Below are positions 53,844 to 62,087 of a stretch of 64,000 nucleotides of DNA, one piece after another. The stretch is from Devosia soli (GTDB lineage: Bacteria > Pseudomonadota > Alphaproteobacteria > Rhizobiales > Devosiaceae). The stretch is taken from contig NZ_LAJG01000014.1 in assembly GCF_000970455.1 (NCBI RefSeq), positions 558,001 to 622,000 of the forward strand, in the 5' to 3' direction. Both the position numbers and the translations under genes were made by a program. Under the pieces are notes generated by a model. That model made no database searches, was not told the origin of the DNA, and worked only from the letters and a program-made list of their open reading frames with translations. How positions within the stretch are numbered: the stretch's first letter is position 1; every line of letters begins with the position of its first letter.

Positions 53844-54716
53844 ATGACCCTCCCCGCCGATATCGACACCAAGAAAACCACCGCCTCAGCCTGGTTCCGC
53901 ACGCTTCGCGACTGGATCTGCGCCGCCCTCGAAGGGCTTGAAGCCGATGTGACCGGTCCCAACGCCGACATGCCACCGGGAAAATTCGTCCGCACGCCGT
54001 GGGATCGTGCTGCGGGCGGCGGCGGGGAAATGTCGATGCTCCATGGCCGCGTTTTCGAAAAGGCCGGCGTCCACATTTCCACCGTCCATGGTCATTTCTC
54101 GGAAGATTTTGCCAAGCAGATGCCGGGAACCGAAGCCGGTGCTGGCTTCTGGAGTTCGGGTATCTCGCTGATCATCCACCCCTGGAATCCGCATGTGCCG
54201 GCCGTGCACATGAACACGCGCATGATCGTCACGGGCAAGCAATGGTGGGGTGGCGGCGCCGACTTGACGCCCGTGCTCGATCGTCGGCGCACCCAGGACG
54301 ATCCGGATACGGTCGAATTTCACGCGGCCATGAAAAAGGCCTGCATTAGCCATCCCGGCGTCGACTACGACCGGTTCAAGGCCTGGTGCGACGAGTACTT
54401 TTTCCTGCCCCACCGCAACGAGCCCCGGGGCATCGGCGGCATCTTCTACGATCACTTCAATTCGGGCGACTGGGACGCCGATTTCGCCTTCACCCGTGCG
54501 GTGGGCGAAGCCTTTGCCGGCATTTATCCCAAACTCGTGCGCCGTAATTTCGAGACTCCCTGGACGGAAGCCGATCGCGATGAGCAATTGGTGCGTCGCG
54601 GACGCTATGTGGAATTCAATCTGCTTTACGATCGCGGCACGACCTTCGGGCTTAAGACTGGCGGCAATGTGAACTCGATCCTGTCTTCCATGCCACCAGC
54701 AGTGAAGTGGCCGTGA
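53844..54716 (+). CDS. hemF: Oxygen-dependent coproporphyrinogen III oxidase
   Basis: A 290-residue HemF converting coproporphyrinogen III to protoporphyrinogen IX in haem synthesis with O2. '[20 protein letters not shown]', '[14 protein letters not shown]', '[10 protein letters not shown]' and '[17 protein letters not shown]' are conserved active-site segments. Aerobic growth is implied. The following ATPase gene starts one base after its stop. Confidence 0.97.
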   Translation: MTLPADIDTKKTTASAWFRTLRDWICAALEGLEADVTGPNADMPPGKFVRTPWDRAAGGGGEMSMLHGRVFEKAGVHISTVHGHFSEDFAKQMPGTEAGAGFWSSGISLIIHPWNPHVPAVHMNTRMIVTGKQWWGGGADLTPVLDRRRTQDDPDTVEFHAAMKKACISHPGVDYDRFKAWCDEYFFLPHRNEPRGIGGIFYDHFNSGDWDADFAFTRAVGEAFAGIYPKLVRRNFETPWTEADRDEQLVRRGRYVEFNLLYDRGTTFGLKTGGNVNSILSSMPPAVKWP

Positions 54717-54717
54717 C

Positions 54718-55893
54718 GTGACCCTCGCGGCGCTCGAAATCATCGGCTATCGCTCGGTGCGCCGCATCCGCTTCCCATTGCGCCAACTGACCGTGTTGGT
54801 TGGCGGCAATGGCGTTGGCAAGACCAACCTCTATCGCTCGCTTGAACTCCTTCAATCGGTGGCCGAAGGCACGCTCGCCCAGGAGCTTGCGCGCGAAGGT
54901 GGCCTCGCTTCGGTCTTCTGGGCGGGGGGCAGAAATCTCACCGAAGACGGCAGCTTCGACCCCATGTATCGTACCGATGGCTATCGTGCCGGCGAAAGCA
55001 ATCGTCTTGTTCTCGAAGCCGAGTTCGAAGAGATCGAAGGCTTTGCCGAAGGTCCGCGCTATCGCGTCGAACTCGGCTTCGCACCCGCCGAAGCGGTCGC
55101 AGCCTTTCCCAATGAAGTGCAGATCAAAAGCGAACTGCTTGCTCTGCGTCACCGCGGCAAGTCGGTGTCTTTGATGGAGCGGAAGGGACATATCGCCTGG
55201 GCGCGTGATGCGGAGGGCCGTCGCGAGGTTGCGGACGAAGATCTCCTGCCCAGCGAACCTGCCCTCGCCCGGCTTGGTGGACGCCCGGAAATAGCACGCC
55301 TCCGCGATACCATGCAGGACTGGCGCTTTTTCCACGGCTTCCGCACTGATATCGATTCGAATCTGAGGCGGGCCTCTCATGCCATCACCGCACCGTCCCT
55401 GGCCTCGGACGGCGGAAATCTCGGCGCCGTCTTCGCCACGCTTCGGCATATCCGGCAGGATACGGTCGATCTCGATGCCGCCATTGCCGATGCGTTTCCT
55501 GGCGTGGAGCTGTTCGTGCCACCGGTGGGCGACTATGCCAGTTTTGGTCTGCGCTATCCTGAAATGCCCAAGCGCATCTTTGGACCGCACGAATTGTCCG
55601 ATGGCACACTTCAGTTTTTGGCCCTGGCCGGTGCGTTGATGTCCTACCGTCTGCCGCCATTCATTGCACTGAACGAGCCCGAAACGAGCCTTCATCCCTC
55701 GGTCCTGCCGGTGCTGGCGCGCATGATCGTCAAGGCAGCGGAGCGCAGCCAGATTTGGGTCGTGACCCATGATCGGAGCCTTGCCGACGCGATCGCTGCC
55801 GAAAGTGGCGTACTGCCGCGCGAAGTGGTGCGCGGCGAGGATGGCACCTGGCTCGAAGGCCTCAGCCAGATGGGCACCTTTATCGACGATTGA
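54718..55893 (+). CDS. Solitary SMC/RecF-like AAA ATPase
   Basis: A 391-residue ATPase with 'FPLRQLTVLVGGNGVGKTN' (Walker A, residues 29-36), an ABC-type signature 'LSDGTLQFLALAGAL', Walker B 'FIALNEPETSLHPSVL' and a His switch 'WVVTHDRSL'. This is the AAA_21 layout of OLD-like and RecF-like proteins. No TOPRIM nuclease domain is present and no defence partner lies next to it. The GTG start directly follows hemF. The role is unknown; DNA repair or stress functions are possible. Confidence 0.87.
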   Translation: MTLAALEIIGYRSVRRIRFPLRQLTVLVGGNGVGKTNLYRSLELLQSVAEGTLAQELAREGGLASVFWAGGRNLTEDGSFDPMYRTDGYRAGESNRLVLEAEFEEIEGFAEGPRYRVELGFAPAEAVAAFPNEVQIKSELLALRHRGKSVSLMERKGHIAWARDAEGRREVADEDLLPSEPALARLGGRPEIARLRDTMQDWRFFHGFRTDIDSNLRRASHAITAPSLASDGGNLGAVFATLRHIRQDTVDLDAAIADAFPGVELFVPPVGDYASFGLRYPEMPKRIFGPHELSDGTLQFLALAGALMSYRLPPFIALNEPETSLHPSVLPVLARMIVKAAERSQIWVVTHDRSLADAIAAESGVLPREVVRGEDGTWLEGLSQMGTFIDD

Positions 55894-55953
55894 CGGAACC
55901 GACGCGCTGAGCGGGCCGTTGAGGCTGACCAAATGAGCGAAGGAGGAAGTGCA

Positions 55954-56148
55954 ATGAAGCGCTTTGATTCAGGTACCCTGATCCCCGGCTCGACCTGGAA
56001 GGCCGAGGCCGAAAGCGAAGCAGAAGTGGTGCGCCGCGCGGTGGAGAACCTCAAGAATTATCATGGCGAAACCGAAGTGCGCCCCGACATGGTCGAGCGC
56101 ATAAAGGAACGCATCGTCGACGTCGATAGCGGCGCGACCAAGCACTAA
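55954..56148 (+). CDS. DUF1059-like small protein
   Basis: A 64-residue protein starting at ATG 55954 with AAGGAGG eight bases upstream. 'GTLIPGSTWKAEAESEAEVV' followed by 'RRAVENLKNYHGETEVRPDM' matches the DUF1059 pattern. The residue after 'PG' is usually Cys in this family; here it is Ser. Its function is unknown. The stop overlaps the end of cca tail-to-tail by four bases. Confidence 0.75.
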   Translation: MKRFDSGTLIPGSTWKAEAESEAEVVRRAVENLKNYHGETEVRPDMVERIKERIVDVDSGATKH

Positions 56149-57323
56149 GTTTCAAGAGCTGCTGCGAGCAGCTCTTCTTTTGTCAGATCGAATGCGCTGT
56201 CGACCCACAGCGCTTCGAGCCGGGCCAGAGTCACTCCGAGGTCTGGCCCGGCTTTCAATCCTCGAGCGATCAAGTCCTTGCCGCTGACCGGCAGGTCAGG
56301 GTTCGGCAGGCGTCCGAGTTCACGAGCTGTTTCCATCAGCCGCTCACGCGGCCAGCCATCCTGTGACGCGGCCGCCGCCAGTCCCTCGATCGCATCTTCT
56401 CTGAAACGGTAAACACCAAGCGCCACTTTTTCGTCGGCCACGAGCGACGCCGCATCGGCTATACGCCTGGCCTTCTCTGTGATGGCTTTGGAGAGACGCC
56501 AGGACACCTGCCAGTTATCGAGGTCGCTACCGCCGAGAATGGCAAGGCGCGTCGGCGCACTCTGACCGCCGAGCGTCTCATAGCGAACCAACGCTTCAAG
56601 GGTTTCGCGCTCGAGCGGCAGGAGGCCAATCTCGCTCATTACCCCCAGCGTCACTGCCACCTTCGGAATGCCGAGCATCCGCATCATTTCGCTGCCGACG
56701 CGCTCGGCGGAGAGATGATCGAGTCTTGTGCTGGCCGCTCGACAGGCGGAAAGTCCATCCGGGTCAAAGCGCTGGCCGCCATGGCTCGCGGAAAACCGGA
56801 AGAAGCGGTAGACGCGCAGACCATCCTCGGCGATGCGCTGGCTGGCCTCGCCGATAAAGCGCACGCGCCCGTTGATCGCGTCCCCTGCCCCGCCCAAAGG
56901 ATCGAACAAGCGTCCATCGGGCCCGGCATAAAGCGCATTCATGGTGAAATCACGCCGCTCTGCGTCTTCACGCCAGTCCGTGCCAAAGGCGACCTGGGCA
57001 TGCCGGCCATCGGTTTCGACGTCACGGCGCAATGTCGTGACTTCGACACTTGTCTCATTGAGCTTGAGCGTGACCGTGCCATGATCGATCCCGGTCGGAT
57101 AGGCCGCAATGCCTGCAGCTTTCGCGCGCTGCATCACGGTCACCGGCAGAAGCTCCGTTGCCATGTCGATGTCGGTATCGGGCCGCAGCCGTCCCATCAG
57201 GCTATCCCGAACGATACCGCCCACAGCGCGCGTTTTGCCCTCTGCGCCATCGAGCATGGCAAAGATCGCCTGCGTCTCCGGGCGCTCCAGCCATTCTGAC
57301 GCGGGCAGCTTGTCAGGAATCAC
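56145..57323 (-). CDS. cca: CCA tRNA nucleotidyltransferase
   Basis: A 392-residue class II nucleotidyltransferase. 'RAVGGIVRDSLMGRLRPDTD' carries the catalytic D-x-D region, followed by 'ERRDFTMNALYAGPDG', 'DPLGGAGDAINGRVRFIGEA' and 'RIAEDGLRVYRFFRFSA'. It adds or repairs the 3' CCA of tRNAs, although poly(A) polymerase cannot be excluded from sequence alone. It overlaps the upstream Nudix gene by four bases. Confidence 0.92.
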   Translation of the reverse strand: MIPDKLPASEWLERPETQAIFAMLDGAEGKTRAVGGIVRDSLMGRLRPDTDIDMATELLPVTVMQRAKAAGIAAYPTGIDHGTVTLKLNETSVEVTTLRRDVETDGRHAQVAFGTDWREDAERRDFTMNALYAGPDGRLFDPLGGAGDAINGRVRFIGEASQRIAEDGLRVYRFFRFSASHGGQRFDPDGLSACRAASTRLDHLSAERVGSEMMRMLGIPKVAVTLGVMSEIGLLPLERETLEALVRYETLGGQSAPTRLAILGGSDLDNWQVSWRLSKAITEKARRIADAASLVADEKVALGVYRFREDAIEGLAAAASQDGWPRERLMETARELGRLPNPDLPVSGKDLIARGLKAGPDLGVTLARLEALWVDSAFDLTKEELLAAALET

Positions 57324-58003
57324 GCGGCGTCCTCGCCAAGCGCCAGGTCGCGGAATTTCCGCGTCAGATTGGCCGTGATGCCCCAGATAGTGTGGCCATC
57401 ATGGTCGATCTGCCAGGTAGAATGCTCTTTGCCCCCACGGCTGATGCGGAAGTGGCCATAGCTTTTGGAATCGAGAATGCGCTGCAATGGCACCTCGAAC
57501 ACCGAATGCACCTCCCCAGGATTGGGCACGAAAGGTCCCGATGGATCGATCTCTGCCACGACGGGCGTAATCAGATAATTGCTGCCGGTGAAATAGGTCT
57601 CCATGTAGCCGATGATTCGCGCTTCCGCGGGCAACAGTCCGACTTCCTCATTCGCTTCCCGCAGTGCCGCTGCACCGGCGTCGGAATCCTCGGCATCGAT
57701 CTTGCCACCGGGAAAAGCGACTTGGCCCGAATGCGAGCGCAGGTCGGGCGAGCGCTCGGTATAAAGAACCGTATGTCCTTCGGGGCGGCGCACAAGCCCG
57801 ATCAGCACCGCGGCAGGCTTTGGCGGACGCGAAAACGGCTCGAGCGGCTCCCAATCAGGCACGAGCTTGCCTAGCGCAGGCACGGCCGGAGGAGCCTCGA
57901 GCAGGCGCTCGGCGAGAAATTCGATGATCGATGAATGGGGCGGGAAGTCTGGATGATTCAGCATCGCACGCAGGAGTTTATGCGAGGAAACAACGCGATG
58001 CAT
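57320..58003 (-). CDS. Nudix hydrolase, CoA pyrophosphatase type
   Basis: A 227-residue Nudix protein. The CoA-specific 'LRSHSGQVAFPGG' precedes the Nudix box 'GGKIDAEDSDAGAAALREA' with 'NEEVGLL'. It likely hydrolyses CoA and derivatives to 3',5'-ADP and phosphopantetheine. It overlaps cca by four bases, a pairing conserved in Hyphomicrobiales. The ATG at 58003 and one at 57964 are both possible starts; neither has a clear ribosome site. Confidence 0.9.
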   Translation of the reverse strand: MHRVVSSHKLLRAMLNHPDFPPHSSIIEFLAERLLEAPPAVPALGKLVPDWEPLEPFSRPPKPAAVLIGLVRRPEGHTVLYTERSPDLRSHSGQVAFPGGKIDAEDSDAGAAALREANEEVGLLPAEARIIGYMETYFTGSNYLITPVVAEIDPSGPFVPNPGEVHSVFEVPLQRILDSKSYGHFRISRGGKEHSTWQIDHDGHTIWGITANLTRKFRDLALGEDAA

Positions 58004-58034
58004 TCAAATTAGTGCCCAAGCCCTTGCAGCTAAT

Positions 58035-58058
58035 CACCCTCGGGTCGACCCGAGGGTG
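58035..58058. other. Perfect 24-base palindrome
   Basis: CACCCTCGGGTC followed immediately by its exact complement, with no spacer. It lies between the GNAT gene and the Nudix-cca operon, 31 bases before the Nudix start. No T-run follows on either strand. It may be a protein-binding site or a hairpin; no other copy was noticed in the window. Confidence 0.7.
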
Positions 58059-58117
58059 CAACAGATGCGGCAAGGAGAGCCCGGAGCTCAGGGCCAGCAA
58101 GCGCTCGCCGAGAAAAC

Positions 58118-58672
58118 CTACTTGCCCGCGTCAAACGCTGCGATTGAACCCGTCAGCGTCTTGGCCAGGTCCGGATCGTCGGCCAAAAGCAGGACGCGGC
58201 TTGTATCGACCGGACCGGGAAACTGGATATTGCCAGGCGTCGTCGGCACCCAGCCGAGCGGGCAGTAATAGTCTTGATCGCCAACGAGCAGCACGAAGTG
58301 CCCTTCGCCGCGCGCCAGGGCACGCTTCGAGACTTCCCTGGCCAGCAGCTTGCCGGCACCGCGCTTGCGAAAGTTGGGGTGGGTGGCAAGCGGCCCCAGG
58401 AGATAGCCCTTCATCCCGCCGACGCTGATCGGCGTCATCCACACCGAACCTGATGGCGTCCCATCGACTTCCGAGATCAGGCTAAGCGTCGGATCGATCG
58501 GGAAGCGTTCCCGCACCCGAAAGGCGGTACGAGCGAACCGGCCTGGACCGAAGGCGATCGCCTGAAGATCTTCGACGAACGCATCGTCGGCCGGTGTTGC
58601 CGGGCGAACAACGGGCTGGCCGGAAGGAGCAGACAAAGGAGCGACGGCATCAGCCGCAAGGGACGTGGTCAT
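58118..58672 (-). CDS. GNAT-family N-acetyltransferase
   Basis: A 184-residue acetyltransferase resembling YhbS. 'LLGPLATHPNFRKRGAGKLL' contains the acetyl-CoA pyrophosphate loop (R-x-x-G-x-G/A pattern), followed by 'VLLVGDQDYYCPLGWVP'. The ATG at 58672 is preferred because GGAAG lies upstream and an earlier in-frame start adds unconserved residues. The substrate is unknown. Confidence 0.88.
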   Translation of the reverse strand: MTTSLAADAVAPLSAPSGQPVVRPATPADDAFVEDLQAIAFGPGRFARTAFRVRERFPIDPTLSLISEVDGTPSGSVWMTPISVGGMKGYLLGPLATHPNFRKRGAGKLLAREVSKRALARGEGHFVLLVGDQDYYCPLGWVPTTPGNIQFPGPVDTSRVLLLADDPDLAKTLTGSIAAFDAGK

Positions 58673-59031
58673 AGGTTTCTTCCAGGAAAGGTATGCGCAG
58701 GGACAAGCGGCCGAGCCCGAGGGCACCGCATTCGATACGACCAACTAGGATCGTCGGCTAACCTGCAAAACCTTCACCATCCTGGACGCCTCCACGTCTG
58801 AATCCGCATTAGCATCGGCCCGGGGTGACGTAAATGGGATATCTGCATCATGGGAGAAATTCCTGCAGCGGATGGTTTCGGTGTAACCAAAATGCACAAC
58901 GCATTGTTGCACCCGCGATGGCTTATCGCGCCCGCCTTCTCCTCTTAAGTGATGGACAAGACGCAACCGCGGCGTGTGTCACGCACTTGAGCCGTGAAAG
59001 CCGACAGCAAAATGACCGAAAGGGACCAGTT
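58673..59031. other. Intergenic region upstream of the glutathione transferase gene
   Basis: About 360 bases between divergent genes. It must hold promoters in both directions. I see no gene, repeat or convincing operator. An in-frame upstream extension of the transferase exists but lacks homology. Confidence 0.5.
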
Positions 59032-59991
59032 ATGGGACAATTGATCGACGGCAAATGGTCGAGCCAGTGGTACGACACCAGCAAGACCGGCGGAAAGTTC
59101 GTCCGGTCTCAGTCCGGCTTCCGCAATTGGGTGACGGCCGACGGCAGCCCCGGACCATCGGGCGAAGGCGGCTTCGCAGCCGAAGCCGGGCGCTATCACC
59201 TCTATGTGTCGCTCGCCTGTCCCTGGGCCCATCGCACCTTGATTTTCCGCAAGCTCAAGGAGCTGGAAAGCCTGATCTCGCTTTCGATAGTCTCTCCGAA
59301 AATGCCCGATGAAACCGGCTGGAGCTTCAAGCAGGACGAAGGCTCGACCGGCGATACCCTGCTGAGCAAGGACTTCCTCTACGAGGTCTATACCGCCGCC
59401 AAGCCCGACTATACCGGCCGCGTGACCGTCCCGGTTCTCTGGGACAAAAAGACCAACACGATCGTTTCAAATGAAAGTGCCGAGATCATCCGCATGTTCA
59501 ATTCGGCATTCAACGAGCTGACCGGCAACACCGACGACTACTACCCCGAAACCCTGCGTGGCCGGATCGACGCGATCAACGCCCGCGTCTATGACGACAT
59601 CAACAACGGCGTCTACAAAGCCGGCTTCGCAACGACCCAGGACGCCTATGAAGAAGCGGCCAACAAGCTCTTCGCGGCGCTCGATTGGGTGGAGGGCCTG
59701 CTGGGCGACAACGCCTACCTGACCGGCGACAGCATCACCGAAGCCGATTGGCGCCTGTTCACGACCCTTGTGCGCTTCGACGCGGTCTATTACGGCCACT
59801 TCAAGTGCAACATCCGCCAGATTGCGGACTATCCGAACCTCTCGCACTACCTCAAGGCGCTTTACGAGGTTCCCGGCGTCAAGGAAACGGTCAACATCGA
59901 CCACATCCAGACGCACTATTATTGGAGCCACACCACCATCAACCCGCACCGCATCATCCCGGTCGGGCCCAAGCTATCGTTCATCGACTAG
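59032..59991 (+). CDS. yqjG: Glutathionyl-hydroquinone reductase-like glutathione transferase
   Basis: A 319-residue Xi-class enzyme of the YqjG/Ecm4 group, far longer than ordinary glutathione transferases. The catalytic Cys is in 'SLACPWAHRTLIFRKLKEL', with 'RVTVPVLWDKKTNTIVSNES' completing the glutathione site. It reduces glutathionyl-hydroquinones in the cytosol. The ATG at 59032 is chosen because GAAAGGGA lies upstream and it gives the family N-terminus 'MGQLIDGKW'. Confidence 0.92.
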   Translation: MGQLIDGKWSSQWYDTSKTGGKFVRSQSGFRNWVTADGSPGPSGEGGFAAEAGRYHLYVSLACPWAHRTLIFRKLKELESLISLSIVSPKMPDETGWSFKQDEGSTGDTLLSKDFLYEVYTAAKPDYTGRVTVPVLWDKKTNTIVSNESAEIIRMFNSAFNELTGNTDDYYPETLRGRIDAINARVYDDINNGVYKAGFATTQDAYEEAANKLFAALDWVEGLLGDNAYLTGDSITEADWRLFTTLVRFDAVYYGHFKCNIRQIADYPNLSHYLKALYEVPGVKETVNIDHIQTHYYWSHTTINPHRIIPVGPKLSFID

Positions 59992-59997
59992 CCGTCA

Positions 59998-60018
59998 TTG
60001 CCCGGCTCGTCCGGGCAA
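59998..60018. repeat. Short palindromic element related to the type B repeat
   Basis: TTGCCCGG and CCGGGCAA with a 5-base loop, preceded by GTCA, lies between the convergent transferase and Nudix genes. It looks like half of the element at 21153 and may act as a bidirectional transcript end. Confidence 0.7.
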
Positions 60019-60031
60019 TTGACCCTGCCCT

Positions 60032-60505
60032 CTAATATCCCCAGATCTCCCGCTTCGGCGCGCCGTCGAAAACCTCGTCGATGCGCTGGGATGTCGCCGG
60101 CGTCACCCCCTCCGGCAATTTCGTGATCTCGAACCAGCCGCATTCGGCGATCTCGTGATCCTTCTTCCGCTCGAAGACGAATTCGTGCGAGCGGGCGATA
60201 AACAGCAGCACATGATCCCGGTTCGTAACCGAGCTCGAATTGTGATAAACCCCGAAAAGCTCCATCGGCCCGGTGATCTTGTATCCGGTCTCCTCGAGCG
60301 CCTCCCGCGCAGCCGAGGCTTCTGCCGTTTCGCCCGGCTCGATCCCTCCGCCAGGAAATTGCCAGCCGGGAACAAGCGTATGGCGGATCAGAAAGACCTT
60401 GTTGCCATCGATCATCATCACCTTGGTGCCGATGGTCATGCGGCGCCACAGCCCCATGATGGTGAGAAACACCTTGGCGCGCACGCGCTGGAATCGGTTC
60501 ATCAT
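60032..60505 (-). CDS. Nudix hydrolase
   Basis: A 157-residue Nudix protein. 'PGWQFPGGGIEPGETAEASA' followed by 'AREALEETGYKI' is an intact Nudix box. A hydrophobic basic N-terminus precedes it. The ATG at 60505 has GGAGAG upstream. The substrate is not identifiable; it could clear modified nucleotides. Confidence 0.9.
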   Translation of the reverse strand: MMNRFQRVRAKVFLTIMGLWRRMTIGTKVMMIDGNKVFLIRHTLVPGWQFPGGGIEPGETAEASAAREALEETGYKITGPMELFGVYHNSSSVTNRDHVLLFIARSHEFVFERKKDHEIAECGWFEITKLPEGVTPATSQRIDEVFDGAPKREIWGY

Positions 60506-60714
60506 GGCCGGCTCTCCGAAGACTGACGCGAGGGGTAGCGAGTCTGCCGGAAAAGTCGAGAGTGCTTTTTCGGCCCGAACATGCAGCCAAGCCGCGATCC
60601 GGGGCGTTGGGAACCACTTGCATGCGGCCGGAGCAGACGATTGCGGGAAAATTCAACCCCTTCAGATCGATTGACCGTTTCCTCAAGTAGAAGCTTCTGG
60701 CAAAACCCCTGCCG

Positions 60715-61605
60715 ATGATAACGCTCGCTCACATCTCAGACCTGCACCTAGCCCCCCTTCCCCAGGTCGCGTTTTCAGACCTCGTTGGAAAACGCCTCAC
60801 CGGCTACCTTAACTGGAAGCTCAAGCGCCACGGAGAACTCAATACCGAGACCTTGACCCGGCTCGTCGCGCACATGCGCGAACAGAACGCCGACTTCACC
60901 GCGGTCACCGGCGATCTCGTCAATCTCGCCCTGCCCGCCGAGGTTGAGCGCGCGGGCGAATGGCTCAAGCTTTTGGGCGAAAGCGATCGCATCGCCGTCT
61001 GTCCGGGCAATCACGATGCCTATGTGCCCGGCGCGCTTGATCTGGCTGTCGATAATTGGGGTGACTATCTCAAGGGCGAAACGCTTGAAGGGGAAACCTT
61101 TCCCTTCGTCCGCCGCGTCGGCGATCTCGCCATCGTCTCATGTTCGAGCGCCGTGCCCACGCCACCCTTTCTTGCCGTCGGCAAGTTCGAGGAAAAGCAG
61201 GCTGCCCGGCTCGATCGCATGCTGCAGATTCTTGGCGACGCCGGCTATTTCCGCGTCGTTCTCATTCATCATCCGCCCAATGCCGAACTCCAGCATCCCT
61301 CCTTCGGCTTGAAGGGACACCGCATCTTCCGCAAGGTTATCGCCAACCGTGGCGCCGAACTCGTGCTCCACGGGCACACCCACCGCTCCTCGATCCACCA
61401 TATCCCGGGCAAGGATCATGAAGTCCCGGTGATTGGCGTTGCGGCGGCAAGCTCGGCCCAGGGCGGCACGCTCGACGATCCGGCGCGATACAATCTCTTC
61501 CGCATCGAAAAGGTCGGCAACGGCTGGTCCTGCACCATGCGCGAATATGGCTTCCAGCGCATCGGAACAGATATCGTCATGCGCATGCAGATGCGGATTT
61601 ACTGA
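60715..61605 (+). CDS. Calcineurin-like metallophosphoesterase
   Basis: A 296-residue dimetal phosphoesterase with 'AHISDLHLAP' (D-x-H), 'AVTGDLVNLA' (GD), 'CPGNHDAYVP' (GNHD), 'VVLIHHPPN' and 'LVLHGHTHRSS' (GHxH), the complete active site. The group includes cyclic-nucleotide and UDP-diacylglucosamine phosphodiesterases; the substrate here is unknown. The DDxN variant typical of LpxI/LpxH is not evident. Confidence 0.92.
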   Translation: MITLAHISDLHLAPLPQVAFSDLVGKRLTGYLNWKLKRHGELNTETLTRLVAHMREQNADFTAVTGDLVNLALPAEVERAGEWLKLLGESDRIAVCPGNHDAYVPGALDLAVDNWGDYLKGETLEGETFPFVRRVGDLAIVSCSSAVPTPPFLAVGKFEEKQAARLDRMLQILGDAGYFRVVLIHHPPNAELQHPSFGLKGHRIFRKVIANRGAELVLHGHTHRSSIHHIPGKDHEVPVIGVAAASSAQGGTLDDPARYNLFRIEKVGNGWSCTMREYGFQRIGTDIVMRMQMRIY

Positions 61606-61727
61606 CGCGATAACTGCGGCAAGCTCCTCGCCACTTTTTGGCACTCATCGAGGCCGAGGGCTGATTTGCCCTAACCGACTGTCTGTGTTGCTCTTTATCG
61701 GGCAAGCACACTCACTCGGAGAAAAGA

Positions 61728-61997
61728 ATGGCAGATCGTGCGTTTCTCAAGCAAATGGAAGGCTATGGCCTGACCACGGCCAAGATTCATTATCACCTGC
61801 CTGATCAACCCTCGCTCCTGCAGATCTATGTCTGGCAGGAATACGACCTCGCCCCGCGCTTTCCCGAACTTAAGGGCTTCCTCGATTTCTGGGCCCGCCA
61901 GATCGAGGGACGCCTGCATTCGGTGGTCGTGGCGCATAGCCGGCTGATAGCGCCCATGGAATTGCGCAACGCCACTTTGGTCGGCGCGATCCACTGA
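61728..61997 (+). CDS. usg: Usg-family protein
   Basis: An 89-residue protein of the Usg family, common in Hyphomicrobiales. 'GYGLTTAKIHYHLPDQPSLL' and 'WQEYDLAPRFPELKGFLDFW' are characteristic. The name comes from an open frame near a tryptophan operon; the function is unknown. GGAG lies before the ATG. murL starts 90 bases downstream. Confidence 0.9.
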   Translation: MADRAFLKQMEGYGLTTAKIHYHLPDQPSLLQIYVWQEYDLAPRFPELKGFLDFWARQIEGRLHSVVVAHSRLIAPMELRNATLVGAIH

Positions 61998-62087
61998 ACT
62001 TGAACATCTGAAACGCCGTTCACGATCGGGCCTACTGGCATTGCCACAAATCACCTATATGGTTTGTGAAAGCCGCGTGAGTTGCCC

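Noticed and set aside
54718..55893. Two-gene defence system with an OLD/TOPRIM nuclease
   Set aside because: No TOPRIM motif or helicase partner is present; the gene abuts hemF and looks chromosomal.
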